A stretch of 64,000 bases of DNA from Vogesella urethralis (lineage in GTDB: Bacteria > Pseudomonadota > Gammaproteobacteria > Burkholderiales > Chromobacteriaceae). The position numbers and the translations under genes are program-made. The notes under the pieces are model-generated. The model searched no databases, was not told where the DNA came from, and worked only from the letters and a program-made list of their open reading frames with translations. The stretch is taken from assembly GCF_007644045.2 (NCBI RefSeq), contig NZ_VMDW02000099.1:284197-348196 (forward strand), in the 5' to 3' direction. Positions 8,716 through 18,758 of the stretch are shown here, piece by piece (within the stretch, counting starts at the first letter, position 1; every line of letters starts with the position of its first letter).

Positions 8716-9251
8716 GCGGCGGGCTTCAGGGTGCGGCGTGCTGCCATGCGCCGGCCGGCGTCGGCCAGCTCGCTGTCGTTGATCAGCGCGGCGGCGGTGG
8801 GGAACAGCCATTGTTCCTCGCGTTGCGCGTGTTCACGGTACAAGCGGGCAAATTCGTGCACTTCGTCGGCGCTGATGTCGTCCAGTGTGGCGGCGTTGTA
8901 GGCCAGCAGGTCATCGCGGATGGCATTCCAGCGCGAATGCAGGTAGCCGTGCTCGCCCAGCAGCTGTTCGATCTTGGGGGCGGCGTCCGGCTGGCGCGCC
9001 AGGATCAGCGGAAACAGCTCGTCTTCTTCGTCCTGATGGTGCGCCGGGCCGGCCAGGTCGAAGTAACGCACGATGCCGCTAATGGTGTTGATCACCGCCT
9101 GGTTGCGGCCGTGCTCGGCTATGTAGGCCGGCAGCGCGTCCAGCTGGTCGCAGAAGCGGCGTACCTTGTCGTGACAGGCGTACAGCATGTCCAGCGGTTC
9201 GTCGAACGAGGGGGCGGCTGCCGAGGCAGTCAGGGCGTCGAGGCTAAGCAT
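8712..9251 (-). CDS. Hemerythrin HHE-domain protein
   Basis: Cytoplasmic protein of about 179 residues with the helical hemerythrin HHE fold. Candidate di-iron ligands: His in YACHDKVRRF, the HHQDEEDELFP cluster, His in GEHGYLHSRW and the late REHAQREEQWLFP. Family members bind oxygen or nitric oxide or take part in iron and redox stress responses. AGGAG lies six bases before the ATG at 9251; the ATG six bases earlier abuts the ribosome-binding site and is less likely. No di-iron repair gene (ytfE-type operon) is adjacent, so the specific role is open. Confidence 0.85.
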   Translation of the reverse strand: MLSLDALTASAAAPSFDEPLDMLYACHDKVRRFCDQLDALPAYIAEHGRNQAVINTISGIVRYFDLAGPAHHQDEEDELFPLILARQPDAAPKIEQLLGEHGYLHSRWNAIRDDLLAYNAATLDDISADEVHEFARLYREHAQREEQWLFPTAAALINDSELADAGRRMAARRTLKPAA

Positions 9252-9398
9252 GGCCATCTCCTGGCAAAGGTGTCGCTGCAGTATGGTGCGTGATGCTGCG
9301 TTTGCACATGACATGGCTCAAGCAGCGGTCTTTTTGCCGGCTCGCAAGGCGGGCGGGCGATGCGGTAAAGTGATGCACCCCCTGTGCCGGAGTATCCC

Positions 9399-10436
9399 AT
9401 GCCTGAGCCGTTCCGCGTTTCCCCCCTGCCGCACGATGCGGCCAACCTGGCCGCCGCGCTGGCCTTGCACGACGCTGCCCACGCGCTGGAGGTAGCCTGG
9501 CTGGACGGTTACCGTCTGCCACGGCTGTGGCGTACGGTGGACGATATCGTCAGCAGTCCGCTGCAGATTCTGGCGGCCTGGGACGAGGCGGGGACGCTGT
9601 GCGGTTTGCTGACCCTGGGGCGCTACAAGGATGGCCGCGCCGATATCGCCCGCACGCTGGTACACCCGCAGCGGCTGGGCGAGGGCTGGGCCGGCCGCCT
9701 GCTGACGGTGGCGTTGCAGCACGAGCAAGCTGCCACGGTGATGACGGCGGCGGCCAACCGTGCGGCCGTGCGTTGCTACCAGAAAGCCGGCTTTGTCGAA
9801 AGCAAGCGCTTTGCCGCGCCGGACGGCCTGCCGCTGTTGCGGCTGGCGTGGACGCGCGACGACAGCCCGCTACCGCTGAGCCTGGGCGACGATGGCTGGG
9901 TAAACGAGGCACAGCACGTGCCGTCGCCCAACTGCGACGACTACCCGGCGCCGGCCGCCACCCCGTTGCTGGTGGTGCACAATATCAGCCTGCCGCCGTA
10001 CCGTTACGGTGGCAGCGGCGTGGCCGAGCTGTTCACCAATACGCTGGACCCCGCCGCGCACCCGTTTTACGCCGAGATCGCGCACCTGCGCGTGTCCTGC
10101 CACTTTTTCATCCGCCGCGACGGTAGCCTGGTTCAGTTTGTGCCGGTGCACCGCCGCGCCTGGCACGCCGGCGCCTCGCAGTGGCAGGGGCGCGAACGCT
10201 GCAACGATTTTTCGCTGGGGGTGGAGCTGGAAGGCTGCGATTTCGAGCCGTTCGCCCACGCCCAGTACCGCACCCTCGCCGCGCTGGCGCAACTGCTGCA
10301 GGCGCAGTGCGGCGTGCAGGCCATTACCGGCCACGAGCACATCGCCCCCGGCCGCAAGACCGACCCCGGCCCGTACTTCGACTGGGCACGGTTGTCGGCC
10401 ACGCTGGGGCGGCCGTTGCCGGAAAATGCAGCCTGA
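9399..10436 (+). CDS. ampD: Fusion of a GNAT acetyltransferase domain with AmpD amidase
   Basis: 345 residues with two domains. Residues about 1-160 look like a GNAT N-acetyltransferase, including RLGEGWAG at the acetyl-CoA loop and AANRAAVRCYQKAGFVESKRF, the characteristic end of the fold. Residues about 170-345 are a complete AmpD, the cytoplasmic 1,6-anhydro-N-acetylmuramyl-L-alanine amidase of cell-wall recycling. The zinc ligands correspond to His194 (VVHNIS), His312 and Asp322 (GHEHIAPGRKTDPGP); the last two are 10 residues apart as in E. coli AmpD. There is no internal ATG at the domain junction, so a single polypeptide is expected. CGGAG at 9387-9391 supports the ATG at 9399. Confidence 0.88.
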   Translation: MPEPFRVSPLPHDAANLAAALALHDAAHALEVAWLDGYRLPRLWRTVDDIVSSPLQILAAWDEAGTLCGLLTLGRYKDGRADIARTLVHPQRLGEGWAGRLLTVALQHEQAATVMTAAANRAAVRCYQKAGFVESKRFAAPDGLPLLRLAWTRDDSPLPLSLGDDGWVNEAQHVPSPNCDDYPAPAATPLLVVHNISLPPYRYGGSGVAELFTNTLDPAAHPFYAEIAHLRVSCHFFIRRDGSLVQFVPVHRRAWHAGASQWQGRERCNDFSLGVELEGCDFEPFAHAQYRTLAALAQLLQAQCGVQAITGHEHIAPGRKTDPGPYFDWARLSATLGRPLPENAA

Positions 10437-10524
10437 TGCTGGCGGCCGGGCCGGCCCGCATTGCCAGTGGCGGGCGGCCTTCTTATGATGGTGGCCCTGC
10501 CCATCCCGCCTGGCTGTTTTCCCC

Positions 10525-11436
10525 ATGATCGTTTTACCCCGCTACAACTGGCTGCGCCTGCTGTTTGTCTGGCACGGCTCGGTCCTGCCGCGCATTGTGT
10601 CGCGGCTGGCCATCGTGTTTTCGCTGTCGCTGCTGTCGGCGCTGTTGGATGGCTGGTGGCTGAGCCAGCACGCCGATTCGGCGCTGAACGTCAGCATTTT
10701 TACGCTGATGGGCGTGTCGCTGGCCATCTTCCTCGGCTTTCGCAACTCGGCCAGCTACGAGCGCTTCTGGGAAGCGCGCAAACTGTGGGGCGGTCTGCTG
10801 ATCGTCAGCCGTTCGCTCACCGGCAAGCTGCAGCCTGTGGCGGCGCCGCAGGTGCGGCCGATGCTGTACGCCGTCTGTGCGCTGACCTACGCGCTGAAAG
10901 GCCAGCTGCGCGACGACGACACCCACCCGCACCTGGTGCGCCTGTTGCCGGCCGAGCTGGCTGAACAGCTGCGCAGCGGCCGCAATATCCCGGCGCGGCT
11001 GCTGGCCTGGCTGCACGCGCAGAATCACCAGCTGCTGCGCGACGGCCACCTCACCGAACAGCAGTGGCTGTCGGTAGACCGCAACCTGGACACGCTGGGC
11101 GAGGTAGTGGGCGGCTGTGAACGCATCCGCAATACGCCGATTCCGTTTACCTACCGCGTGCTGCTGAACCGTACCGTTACCGGCTATTGCCTGCTGCTGC
11201 CGCTGGGCCTGGTCACCACCATTGGCTGGCTGACACCCATCATTGCCGTATTCATCGCCTATACCTACCTGGCGCTGGACAGCCTGGGCGACGAGCTGGA
11301 AGAACCATTCGGCAAGGAAGGCAACGACCTGCCGTTGTCGGCGCTGTGCTACGGCATCGAGCAGTCGGTGCGCGACATGCTGGGCGAGCCGATGCCGGTC
11401 GAGCCGCCGCCGCGGCAAGGCATTTACCAGTTCTAA
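10525..11436 (+). CDS. Bestrophin-family membrane protein (UPF0187)
   Basis: A 303-residue membrane protein of the bacterial bestrophin family, homologues of eukaryotic chloride channels; bacterial members form pentameric ion channels. Visible features: several hydrophobic helices, the conserved FRNSASYERFWEARKLWG segment, a PIPFTY turn, and DELEEPFG(KEGNDLPL) near the C-terminus. The ATG at 10525 follows a CCCC-rich stretch without a strong ribosome-binding site. It is in the same direction as ampD upstream, but the 88-base gap leaves operon membership uncertain. Ion selectivity is not predictable here. Confidence 0.88.
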   Translation: MIVLPRYNWLRLLFVWHGSVLPRIVSRLAIVFSLSLLSALLDGWWLSQHADSALNVSIFTLMGVSLAIFLGFRNSASYERFWEARKLWGGLLIVSRSLTGKLQPVAAPQVRPMLYAVCALTYALKGQLRDDDTHPHLVRLLPAELAEQLRSGRNIPARLLAWLHAQNHQLLRDGHLTEQQWLSVDRNLDTLGEVVGGCERIRNTPIPFTYRVLLNRTVTGYCLLLPLGLVTTIGWLTPIIAVFIAYTYLALDSLGDELEEPFGKEGNDLPLSALCYGIEQSVRDMLGEPMPVEPPPRQGIYQF

Positions 11437-11517
11437 GCGCCTGCTGGCGCAACAATCGGGTTGCCGCGCCCGCGGCCAAGCCGCATGCTGGAGGTCTCGT
11501 CCACACTGGGGCCTGCC

Positions 11518-12408
11518 ATGGCACTGCCTTCCCTTCTCCGTTTGATCCTGCTGGCTGCCATCTGGGGCAGCAGCTTCCTGTTCATGCGCGTGCTGTCGCC
11601 TGTGATGGGGGCCTTGTCGGTGGCCGCCGGCCGGGTGGCGTTTGCCAGCCTGGGCCTGTGGCTGCTGCTGCGCTGGTGGCGGCTGGCCATCCCGGGCGGC
11701 CCGCGCTGGCGGGCGGCGCTGTGGCTGGGCGTGATCAGCTCCGCTATCCCTTTCCTGATGTATTCGTTGGCCGCGCACGCCTTGCCCGCCGGCTACAGCG
11801 CCATGTTCAACGCCACCACGCCGCTGATGGCGGTGGTGGTGGGCGGGCTGGCGTTTGGCGAACGGCTGGCGCCGGCGCGGCTGGGCGGGCTGCTGCTGGG
11901 CCTGGCCGGGGTGGCCGTGCTGCTGCAAACCGGGCCGGTGGCGCTGACGCCGGCGGTGTTGCTGGGCGGTGGCATGTGCCTGCTGGCCACCACCTGTTAC
12001 GCGCTGTCCGGCTATTTGACGCGGCGCTGGATAGGCGAGCAGGGCGGCATGGACAGCCGGCTGGTGGCGCTGGGCAGCCAGCTGGGGGCGACCGCCGTAT
12101 TGCTGCCGCTGTGGTTGCTTAGTCTGCGGTGGCAGCCGTTGCCGTTCGGCGCACTGGACGCCGGCCACTGGCTGGCCTGGCTGGCGCTGGGCCTGCTGTG
12201 TACCGCCGCCGCCTACGTGCTGTACTTCCGGCTGATCGCTGACGAAGGCCCGCTGAAGGCGATGAGCGTCACCTTTGTCATTCCGGTGTTTGGTGTGCTG
12301 TGGGGCGTGCTGTTCCTGCACGAAGCGTTAAGCGGCGCGCACCTGGCCGGCGGCGTGCTGATTGCGCTGGCGCTATGGCTGGTGGTGCGCCAACCGGCGC
12401 CGAAATGA
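11518..12408 (+). CDS. EamA/DMT-family transporter
   Basis: About 297 residues with ten hydrophobic segments and two EamA repeats (first beginning LLAAIWGSSFLFMRVL, second beginning MCLLATTCYALSGYL). Proteins of this drug/metabolite transporter superfamily usually export amino acids or other small metabolites across the inner membrane; the substrate is unknown. The start at 11518 fits the family N-terminus; in-frame ATGs upstream would add a charged, non-membrane leader. The gene ends inside a perfect palindromic terminator shared with convergent kup. Confidence 0.85.
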   Translation: MALPSLLRLILLAAIWGSSFLFMRVLSPVMGALSVAAGRVAFASLGLWLLLRWWRLAIPGGPRWRAALWLGVISSAIPFLMYSLAAHALPAGYSAMFNATTPLMAVVVGGLAFGERLAPARLGGLLLGLAGVAVLLQTGPVALTPAVLLGGGMCLLATTCYALSGYLTRRWIGEQGGMDSRLVALGSQLGATAVLLPLWLLSLRWQPLPFGALDAGHWLAWLALGLLCTAAAYVLYFRLIADEGPLKAMSVTFVIPVFGVLWGVLFLHEALSGAHLAGGVLIALALWLVVRQPAPK

Positions 12409-12436
12409 AAAAAGGTTGGCCGCGGCCAACCTTTTT
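12409..12436. terminator. Bidirectional terminator built from two inverted GCGGCCAA motifs
   Basis: A perfect 28-base palindrome: five A, GGTTGGCCG, its complement CGGCCAACC, five T. The two halves are overlapping copies of the dispersed repeat in opposite orientation. Located between the stops of convergent genes (EamA, kup), with a T tract on each strand. Uptake-sequence pairs play this terminator role in Neisseria. Confidence 0.85.
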
Positions 12437-12454
12437 GCTGACGCGCAGCCGGCT

Positions 12455-14320
12455 TTACAGCTCGACCTGGGCGCCCATTTCCACCACGCGGTTGGACGGG
12501 ATTTGGAAGAAGTCGGTGGCGCGCAGCGCGTTGCGGCTCATCCACACGAACAGCTTTTCGCGCCACGGCGCCAAGCCTTCGCGTTCGGTCTGGATCAGCG
12601 TCTCGCGCGACAGGAAGAACGAGGTGTCCATCAGCTCGAACTGCATGCCCTGCGCCTCGCACAGGTCCAGCACCTCCTGCACGCTCGGCGTTTCCTTGAA
12701 GCCGTAGTAGGCCATCACGCGCCAGAAGCTGTTGGACAACTGCTGGATCTCGATGCGCTGCTCGGCTTCGATGAACGGTACTTCCTCGGTACGGATGGTC
12801 ATCAGCACGATGCGCTCGTGCAGCACCTTGTTGTGCTTCAGGTTATGCAGCAGCGCGTGCGGCACGCCGTGGGTGGAGTTGGTCAGGAACACGGCGGTAC
12901 CCTGCACGCGGTCGGGCGAGTAGGTTTCCATGTTCTCGATAAAACCATCCAGCGGGATGGCCATTTCGTTCAGGCGGCTCATCAGCAGCGAGCGGCCCTG
13001 CTTCCAGGTGCTCATCAGGATGAAGGCCAGTACGCCGATCAGCAGCGGCAGCCAGCCGCCGGCAAAGATTTTGACCACGTTGGCCGCAAACAGCGGAATG
13101 TCTACCGCCAGCAGCGCAACCAGCAGCGGGGCCACCAGCATCGCCGACCATTTCCACTGCTTCAGCGCCACCGTGCACGCCAGAATGGAAGTAATCACCA
13201 TGGTGCCGGTCACGGCAATGCCGTAGGCGCCAGCCAGCGCGCTGGAGCTCTGGAACATCACTACCACCGCAATCACGGCAAACAGCAGCCCCCAGTTCAC
13301 CAGCGGGATGTAGATCTGGCCGATTTCTTTCTCGGAGGTGTGGGTGATTTCCATACGCGGCAGGAAGCCCAGTTGTACAGCCTGGCGGGTCAGCGAGAAC
13401 ACGCCGGAGATCACCGCTTGCGAGGCGATAACGGTAGCGGCTGTCGACAGGATCACCATCGGCAGCAGCGCCCATTGCGGCGCCAGGTGGAAGAAGGGGT
13501 TGGCGCGGGCCGCCGGGTCGGCCAGGATTTCGGCGCCCTGGCCGAAGTAGTTCAGCATCAGCGCCGGCAGCACATAGAAAAACCAGGCCAGGCGGATCGG
13601 TTTGCGGCCGAAGTGACCCATGTCGGCGTACAGCGCCTCGGCGCCGGTCAGTGCCAGCACCACCGAACCCAGTGCCAGGAAACCGACACCGCGGTGCTCC
13701 AGCATGAAGTTCAGGCCCCAGGCCGGGTTCAGCGCGGCCAGCACCGCCGGGTTACCGATAATGCCATGAATGCCCAGCGCGGCCAGCGCACCGAACCACA
13801 GCATCATCACCGGGCCGAACAGCTTGCCCACGCTGGCAGTACCGTGCTTCTGGATGACAAACAGCCCCACCAGCACCGCGATGGCAATCGGCAGCACGTA
13901 CGGTTTGAAGCTGGGGGTAATCACCTCCAGGCCTTCCAGCGCCGACAGCACCGACACGGCCGGCGTAATCACCACCTCGCCGTAGAAAAAGCCGCCGCCC
14001 ATCAGCCCCAGTGCCGCCAGGATGCGGCCCTTGGGGCCCACCGCACGGCGCGCCAGCGCCATCAGCGTCAGGATGCCGCCTTCACCACGGTTGTCGGCAC
14101 GCAGCACGAAGGACAGGTATTTCAGCGATACCACCAGGATCAGCCCCCACACGATCAGGGACAGGATGCCCAGCACGTTGGCCTGGTTGGCGGCCAGGCC
14201 CAGGTGCGGGCTGAAGCATTCTTTCAGGGTGTAGAGCGGGCTGGTGCCGATGTCACCGTAAACCACGCCCAAGGCCGCCAGGGTCAGGCCGGCCAGTGCT
14301 TGCTTGTTATGCGCTTGCAT
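12455..14320 (-). CDS. kup: Low-affinity potassium transporter Kup
   Basis: Inner-membrane K+ uptake protein of 621 residues (E. coli Kup is 622). The N-terminal [20 protein letters not shown] is the family signature; about 12 membrane helices are followed by a cytoplasmic C-terminal domain. Kup proteins couple K+ uptake to protons and work at low pH or osmotic stress. The ATG at 14320 begins [12 protein letters not shown], in register with the family; the longer frame would add 54 residues without similarity. The start has only a weak ribosome-binding region. Transcription faces the EamA gene and ends at the shared palindrome. Confidence 0.93.
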   Translation of the reverse strand: MQAHNKQALAGLTLAALGVVYGDIGTSPLYTLKECFSPHLGLAANQANVLGILSLIVWGLILVVSLKYLSFVLRADNRGEGGILTLMALARRAVGPKGRILAALGLMGGGFFYGEVVITPAVSVLSALEGLEVITPSFKPYVLPIAIAVLVGLFVIQKHGTASVGKLFGPVMMLWFGALAALGIHGIIGNPAVLAALNPAWGLNFMLEHRGVGFLALGSVVLALTGAEALYADMGHFGRKPIRLAWFFYVLPALMLNYFGQGAEILADPAARANPFFHLAPQWALLPMVILSTAATVIASQAVISGVFSLTRQAVQLGFLPRMEITHTSEKEIGQIYIPLVNWGLLFAVIAVVVMFQSSSALAGAYGIAVTGTMVITSILACTVALKQWKWSAMLVAPLLVALLAVDIPLFAANVVKIFAGGWLPLLIGVLAFILMSTWKQGRSLLMSRLNEMAIPLDGFIENMETYSPDRVQGTAVFLTNSTHGVPHALLHNLKHNKVLHERIVLMTIRTEEVPFIEAEQRIEIQQLSNSFWRVMAYYGFKETPSVQEVLDLCEAQGMQFELMDTSFFLSRETLIQTEREGLAPWREKLFVWMSRNALRATDFFQIPSNRVVEMGAQVEL

Positions 14321-14696
14321 GATGTTTGTCTTGTTGTTCGAGGGGTTTGCATGACAGTTTTGCTGCGCTGCAAAAGGTAAACCACAGGTGAGCGCGCAGA
14401 TTACTCTCCTGCCCGGTAAATGACCATGCGGCCAACCCGGTATGTGCTGCTTTATGCATAGCGTGTAGATGGTTTGCCACAAAGTGTTCCGATGTGGTTT
14501 TCCTGCCAGTTGCAGGGGGCCCGGGCGGGGGGAAAAGCGATGGTTTACTACGCATTTCTATAAATTCTTATCTGCAATTCATGCAAATTCGATAACCTGC
14601 ATGCATGAATAAGCGCAGGGCAACGCTCTAATGGTCAAGACTGCCATAGTCGGCACGGTGCTGCGAGTGCGCGATGGCGCAGACGGGGAGGCTTGC
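14321..14696. other. Intergenic region between kup and a divergent binding protein
   Basis: 376 bases. It must contain the kup promoter (minus strand) and the promoter for the gene at 14697 (plus strand). One TGCGGCCAACC repeat lies at 14427-14437, and an AT-rich stretch lies at about 14550-14600. I see no gene and no convincing structured RNA. Confidence 0.6.
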
Positions 14697-15404
14697 ATGC
14701 GTGGGTACGGCAAACGATGGGGATGGCTGGTGCTGTGGCTGGCAGGCGCGGCGCAGGCGTTGCCGGTCAGCCTGCTGACGCAGCAGCAGGTGCCGTATGC
14801 GATGCAGCAGGCAGATGGCCGGCAGGAGGGGTTGGCCGTGGCGGTGGTGCAGTGCGCGTTCACCCGGCTAGGGCTAGGCAGCCGCATCCGCTTCATTGCC
14901 TGGCGCCGTGCCCAGCAGCGGGTGGCGGCCGGCGAGGCCGACGGCTACTTCCCGGCATCGCGCAATGCGCAGCGCGACGTCACAGAGCAGTGGTTCGGCC
15001 CGGTGGCGCCGCAGCAGTGGCGCTGGTACCTGCGCCGTGACAGCCGGGTAGACCCGCAAGCCAGCGGCTTTCGCGAACATGCCCGTGTGGGTGCCTACGC
15101 CGGCTCCAATATGCTGGCCTGGCTGCAGACACAGCACTATCAGGTAACGGTGTCGCCGCCCGAGCACGACCAGATGCTGGATGTCTTGCTGGCCGGCCGC
15201 GCCGATGCGGTGCTGGCGGCCAACCTGGCGATGGACAGTCTGATCGCGCAGCGCGGCGCCGCCAGCCGGGTGCGCTCGACGCTGGCGCAAGACAAACCGC
15301 TGGGCTTGTACCTGTCTCGTGCTTATCTGGCGCGGCAGGCGCCGGGCTTTGCCTTGCAGCTGCAACAGGCGCTGCAACAGTGCCGGCCGCTCAACCCGCG
15401 CTAG
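14697..15404 (+). CDS. Periplasmic amino-acid-type substrate-binding protein (SBP_bac_3-like)
   Basis: About 235 residues. A signal peptide is visible (MRGYGKRWGWLVLWLAGAAQA), followed by a family-3 binding-protein layout: LPVSLLTQQQVPYAMQ, an IRFIAWRRAQQRVAAGEADGYF stretch typical of the first lobe, and LLAGRADAVLAANLAM in the second lobe. Such proteins often bind polar amino acids, but no permease or ATPase genes are nearby, so it may be a stand-alone periplasmic ligand-binding protein. GGGGAGG precedes the ATG at 14697. Its last 14 bases overlap the end of convergent nagK. Confidence 0.75.
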   Translation: MRGYGKRWGWLVLWLAGAAQALPVSLLTQQQVPYAMQQADGRQEGLAVAVVQCAFTRLGLGSRIRFIAWRRAQQRVAAGEADGYFPASRNAQRDVTEQWFGPVAPQQWRWYLRRDSRVDPQASGFREHARVGAYAGSNMLAWLQTQHYQVTVSPPEHDQMLDVLLAGRADAVLAANLAMDSLIAQRGAASRVRSTLAQDKPLGLYLSRAYLARQAPGFALQLQQALQQCRPLNPR

Positions 15405-16317
15405 CGGCTGCCACGCTCAGCGGCAGGAAGGCGGCACCGCGTACGCCGCCGGCGTCACCGTGGCGGGCTTTTTCGATACGCGGCACGCGGGCGAACTTCA
15501 GCATGTAGCGCGGCAAGCGTTTGGGCAGCTCGCGGTACAGCTCGTCAAAGTTGGACAAGCCGCCACCCAGCACGATCAGCGCCGGGTCGAGGATGGCCAG
15601 GTAGCCGGCAAAACAGCAGGCCATCAGCTCGAAAAACTGCTCGACGAACACCACGGTAGCCGGGTGGCCTTCGCGGTAGCGCTGGATGATGTCCACTGCC
15701 GCCAGCCGTTCGCTGAAACGGTGGAAAAACAACTGCTCGAACCCGCGGCCGGACAGGTAGTTGTCGATGCAGCCACGTTGGCCGCAACCGCAGGCAAACA
15801 CCGGCAGGTCGCCGCCAAAGGCCTGCAGTGCGTCGATCGGCAGCCGCATGTGGCCCAGTTCGCCGGCCACGTGGTTCAGGCCGTTGTGGATCTGGCCGCG
15901 GAAGATCATGCCGGCGCCGACGCCGGTGCCCAGGATCACGCCCAGTACCGAGGCCACGCCGTGGTTGGCCGCGTCCATTGCCTCGGACAGCGCAAAGCAG
16001 TTGGCGTCGTTATCGATGAACACCGGGCGGCCCAGGCGTTCTTGCAGGTCTTCCTGCAGGCGGCGGCCGTTGGCGGCGGGGACGTTGGCCGCCAGCAGGC
16101 TGCCGCTGATGCTGTCGATGATGCCGGGAATGCCCAGGCCGATGCTGCCCTGGCAGCCCAGCTCGGCATCGGCCTGCCCGATGCAGCGGCACAGCGCATC
16201 CAGCAGGGTGGGGTAATCGTTGGGGGTGGGAAAGCGCTGCTGGCGCACGCACTGCAGCGTGGCGTCAAAGGCGCCGAATGCCACTTTGGTACCGCCGATG
16301 TCGAATCCGTAATGCAT
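15391..16317 (-). CDS. nagK: N-acetyl-D-glucosamine kinase NagK (ROK family)
   Basis: ROK-family sugar kinase of 308 residues that closely parallels E. coli NagK: MHYGFDIGGTKVAFG at the start (phosphate-binding DxGGTK), GIPG, NDANCFALSEA with the catalytic Asp, LGTGVGAG, the zinc-binding CGCGQRGCI cluster, ENYLSGRGF-like NYLSGRGF, and ARVPRIEKARHGDAGG near the end. It phosphorylates GlcNAc to GlcNAc-6-phosphate in the cytoplasm. It lies downstream of the ABC/NagZ/porin genes on the same strand, behind a terminator, which supports an amino-sugar salvage role. The enzymes that use GlcNAc-6-P (nagA, nagB) are not in the window. Confidence 0.9.
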   Translation of the reverse strand: MHYGFDIGGTKVAFGAFDATLQCVRQQRFPTPNDYPTLLDALCRCIGQADAELGCQGSIGLGIPGIIDSISGSLLAANVPAANGRRLQEDLQERLGRPVFIDNDANCFALSEAMDAANHGVASVLGVILGTGVGAGMIFRGQIHNGLNHVAGELGHMRLPIDALQAFGGDLPVFACGCGQRGCIDNYLSGRGFEQLFFHRFSERLAAVDIIQRYREGHPATVVFVEQFFELMACCFAGYLAILDPALIVLGGGLSNFDELYRELPKRLPRYMLKFARVPRIEKARHGDAGGVRGAAFLPLSVAAASAG

Positions 16318-16370
16318 GGTGAAGTCTGTCTAGAAGGCAGGCTTGGCTGCGGTGTTTATCAAGATGTCTG

Positions 16371-16402
16371 CAAAAAAGTGCCGTTGCCGGTGAAGGCAAC
16401 GG
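16371..16402 (-). terminator. Terminator between porin and nagK
   Basis: On the minus strand CCGTTGCC and GGCAACGG pair around a six-base loop (16381-16402), followed by CACTTTTTTG (16371-16380). This should end most porin transcripts before nagK. Confidence 0.8.
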
Positions 16403-16506
16403 CCAAGCTCTGCATGACCTCTCCAGAGGTCGGCAAGGCGATGATACTACCTTGCCCTCCCTGAAAACCGGGCTGGCGCCCGGGTACTACAAAAACACCT
16501 TGCTGC

Positions 16507-17535
16507 TTAGAAGCCGATCCACACGCCAGTCAGGAACTGGTTGGTGTCTTTCGAACCGCTGGCTTTCGGGGCCACTTTGGTCAGGCGGGCGTACCACTCG
16601 GCGCCGCCACCGATATCGCGGCCGTACTGCACCGCGTAGCGGCTGTAGTCGTCAGCCACGCCGGTGTTGTTCTGGTTCATGTAGGCGGCCTTGATGTAGC
16701 CGGCCTTGCCCATGGTGTAGGTCAGGCCCAGCGAGGTTTCGCTGCCCTTGTTGGTTTGCTTGCCGGCTTTTTCCTGCTTGTACGACTGCACCATGGCACG
16801 CAGGGTCAGGTCGTCGGTCACGCCTACCGAAGCGGCCAGGTATTGCTGGCTGTTTTCGATATCGTTGGTGACGGTGGTGGTTTCGCTTACCACGCCGGTG
16901 GTCAGGTTAGCCTTGGTTTCCTTGGTCTTGGTGGACGGCTTGCCGCCCAGCACGCCAGCGTACAGCGTGGCTTTGCCCACGGTCAGGGTAGCGGCCAGGT
17001 CGTACACGCTGTCCTTGTTGTGTTTCTCGTTGCCCCAGCCGTGCTGCGCGCTGAAGCTGAAGTTGCCGATGGCCGGCGACTGGTAGCTCAGGGTGTTCGG
17101 CAGGTACACCTTGCTGGTGACCTTGCCGGCGCCGCCTTCGGCCACCGGCCAGAAGCCTACTTGGCCAAACGGCCAGTCCAGGGTGAGGTAGCTGTTGATG
17201 AAGGCGCGGCCGGCTTTCACGGTACCAAAGTCGCCGGACAGGGTGACGTAGGCTTCACGGCTGCCGATGCCTACCTTGTTTTCCACGGTTTCACCGGTGG
17301 CGATCTTCTGCGAGATGCGGGCGCCCAGCTTGTTGCCGCCGGCGATGTCCTTGCTGGCGTCAATGTTCAGCAGCAGCGCACGGTCCAGCTCGCTGGTGGT
17401 GGTTTTGCCGTTGTCGGTGACGATGTAGTTGGCCTCGGCCGAGCCGCTCAGTTTGAAGATGTCGGTCCAGCTATCGGCAAAGGCCGGGGTGGAAACCAGG
17501 GCGGCAATGATCATGGCCAGGGTTTTGCGTTGCAT
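16507..17535 (-). CDS. Gram-negative porin
   Basis: About 342 residues: signal peptide MQRKTLAMIIAALVSTPAFA, then a general-porin type barrel with strands such as LGARISQKIATG, FGTVKAGRAF and a terminal ...FLTGVWIGF strand with C-terminal Phe for BAM assembly. It is related to neisserial/betaproteobacterial 16-stranded porins. Its place in the GlcNAc-type uptake cluster suggests a specific porin for amino-sugar oligosaccharides, by analogy with chitoporins; this is inference. GGAGA eight bases before the ATG at 17535 sets the start; the in-frame ATG at 17550 overlaps that ribosome-binding site. A 14-base tandem duplication lies just upstream. Confidence 0.85.
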   Translation of the reverse strand: MQRKTLAMIIAALVSTPAFADSWTDIFKLSGSAEANYIVTDNGKTTTSELDRALLLNIDASKDIAGGNKLGARISQKIATGETVENKVGIGSREAYVTLSGDFGTVKAGRAFINSYLTLDWPFGQVGFWPVAEGGAGKVTSKVYLPNTLSYQSPAIGNFSFSAQHGWGNEKHNKDSVYDLAATLTVGKATLYAGVLGGKPSTKTKETKANLTTGVVSETTTVTNDIENSQQYLAASVGVTDDLTLRAMVQSYKQEKAGKQTNKGSETSLGLTYTMGKAGYIKAAYMNQNNTGVADDYSRYAVQYGRDIGGGAEWYARLTKVAPKASGSKDTNQFLTGVWIGF

Positions 17536-17550
17536 GTTGGTGTTCTCCAT

Positions 17551-17578
17551 GTGTCGTGGTGACGGTGTCGTGGTGACG
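17551..17578. repeat. 14-bp perfect tandem duplication upstream of the porin
   Basis: GTGTCGTGGTGACG occurs twice head to tail at 17551-17564 and 17565-17578, in the leader of the porin gene about 16 bases before its start codon. It could be a simple slip duplication or a paired binding site. Confidence 0.7.
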
Positions 17579-17658
17579 TTGCAGCTCTATGCCTATGTCA
17601 TTTTGTGAGGGCGTGACACGGCACTTCTCTGGTGAGCGTGGTTTTTCGCCCGTGAAAA

Positions 17659-18738
<1,080 letters not shown>

Positions 18739-18758
18739 GTTTCTTTCCTTGCGACGGC

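Noticed and set aside
12362..14380. Long plus-strand open frame opposite kup
   Set aside because: It is GC-driven antisense to a complete, well-matched Kup. The translation is low-complexity Gln/His/Arg-rich with no domain.
14631..14696. Upstream start for the family-3 binding protein
   Set aside because: The ATG at 14697 has GGGGAGG and the signal peptide; the longer frame adds a hydrophilic leader before it.
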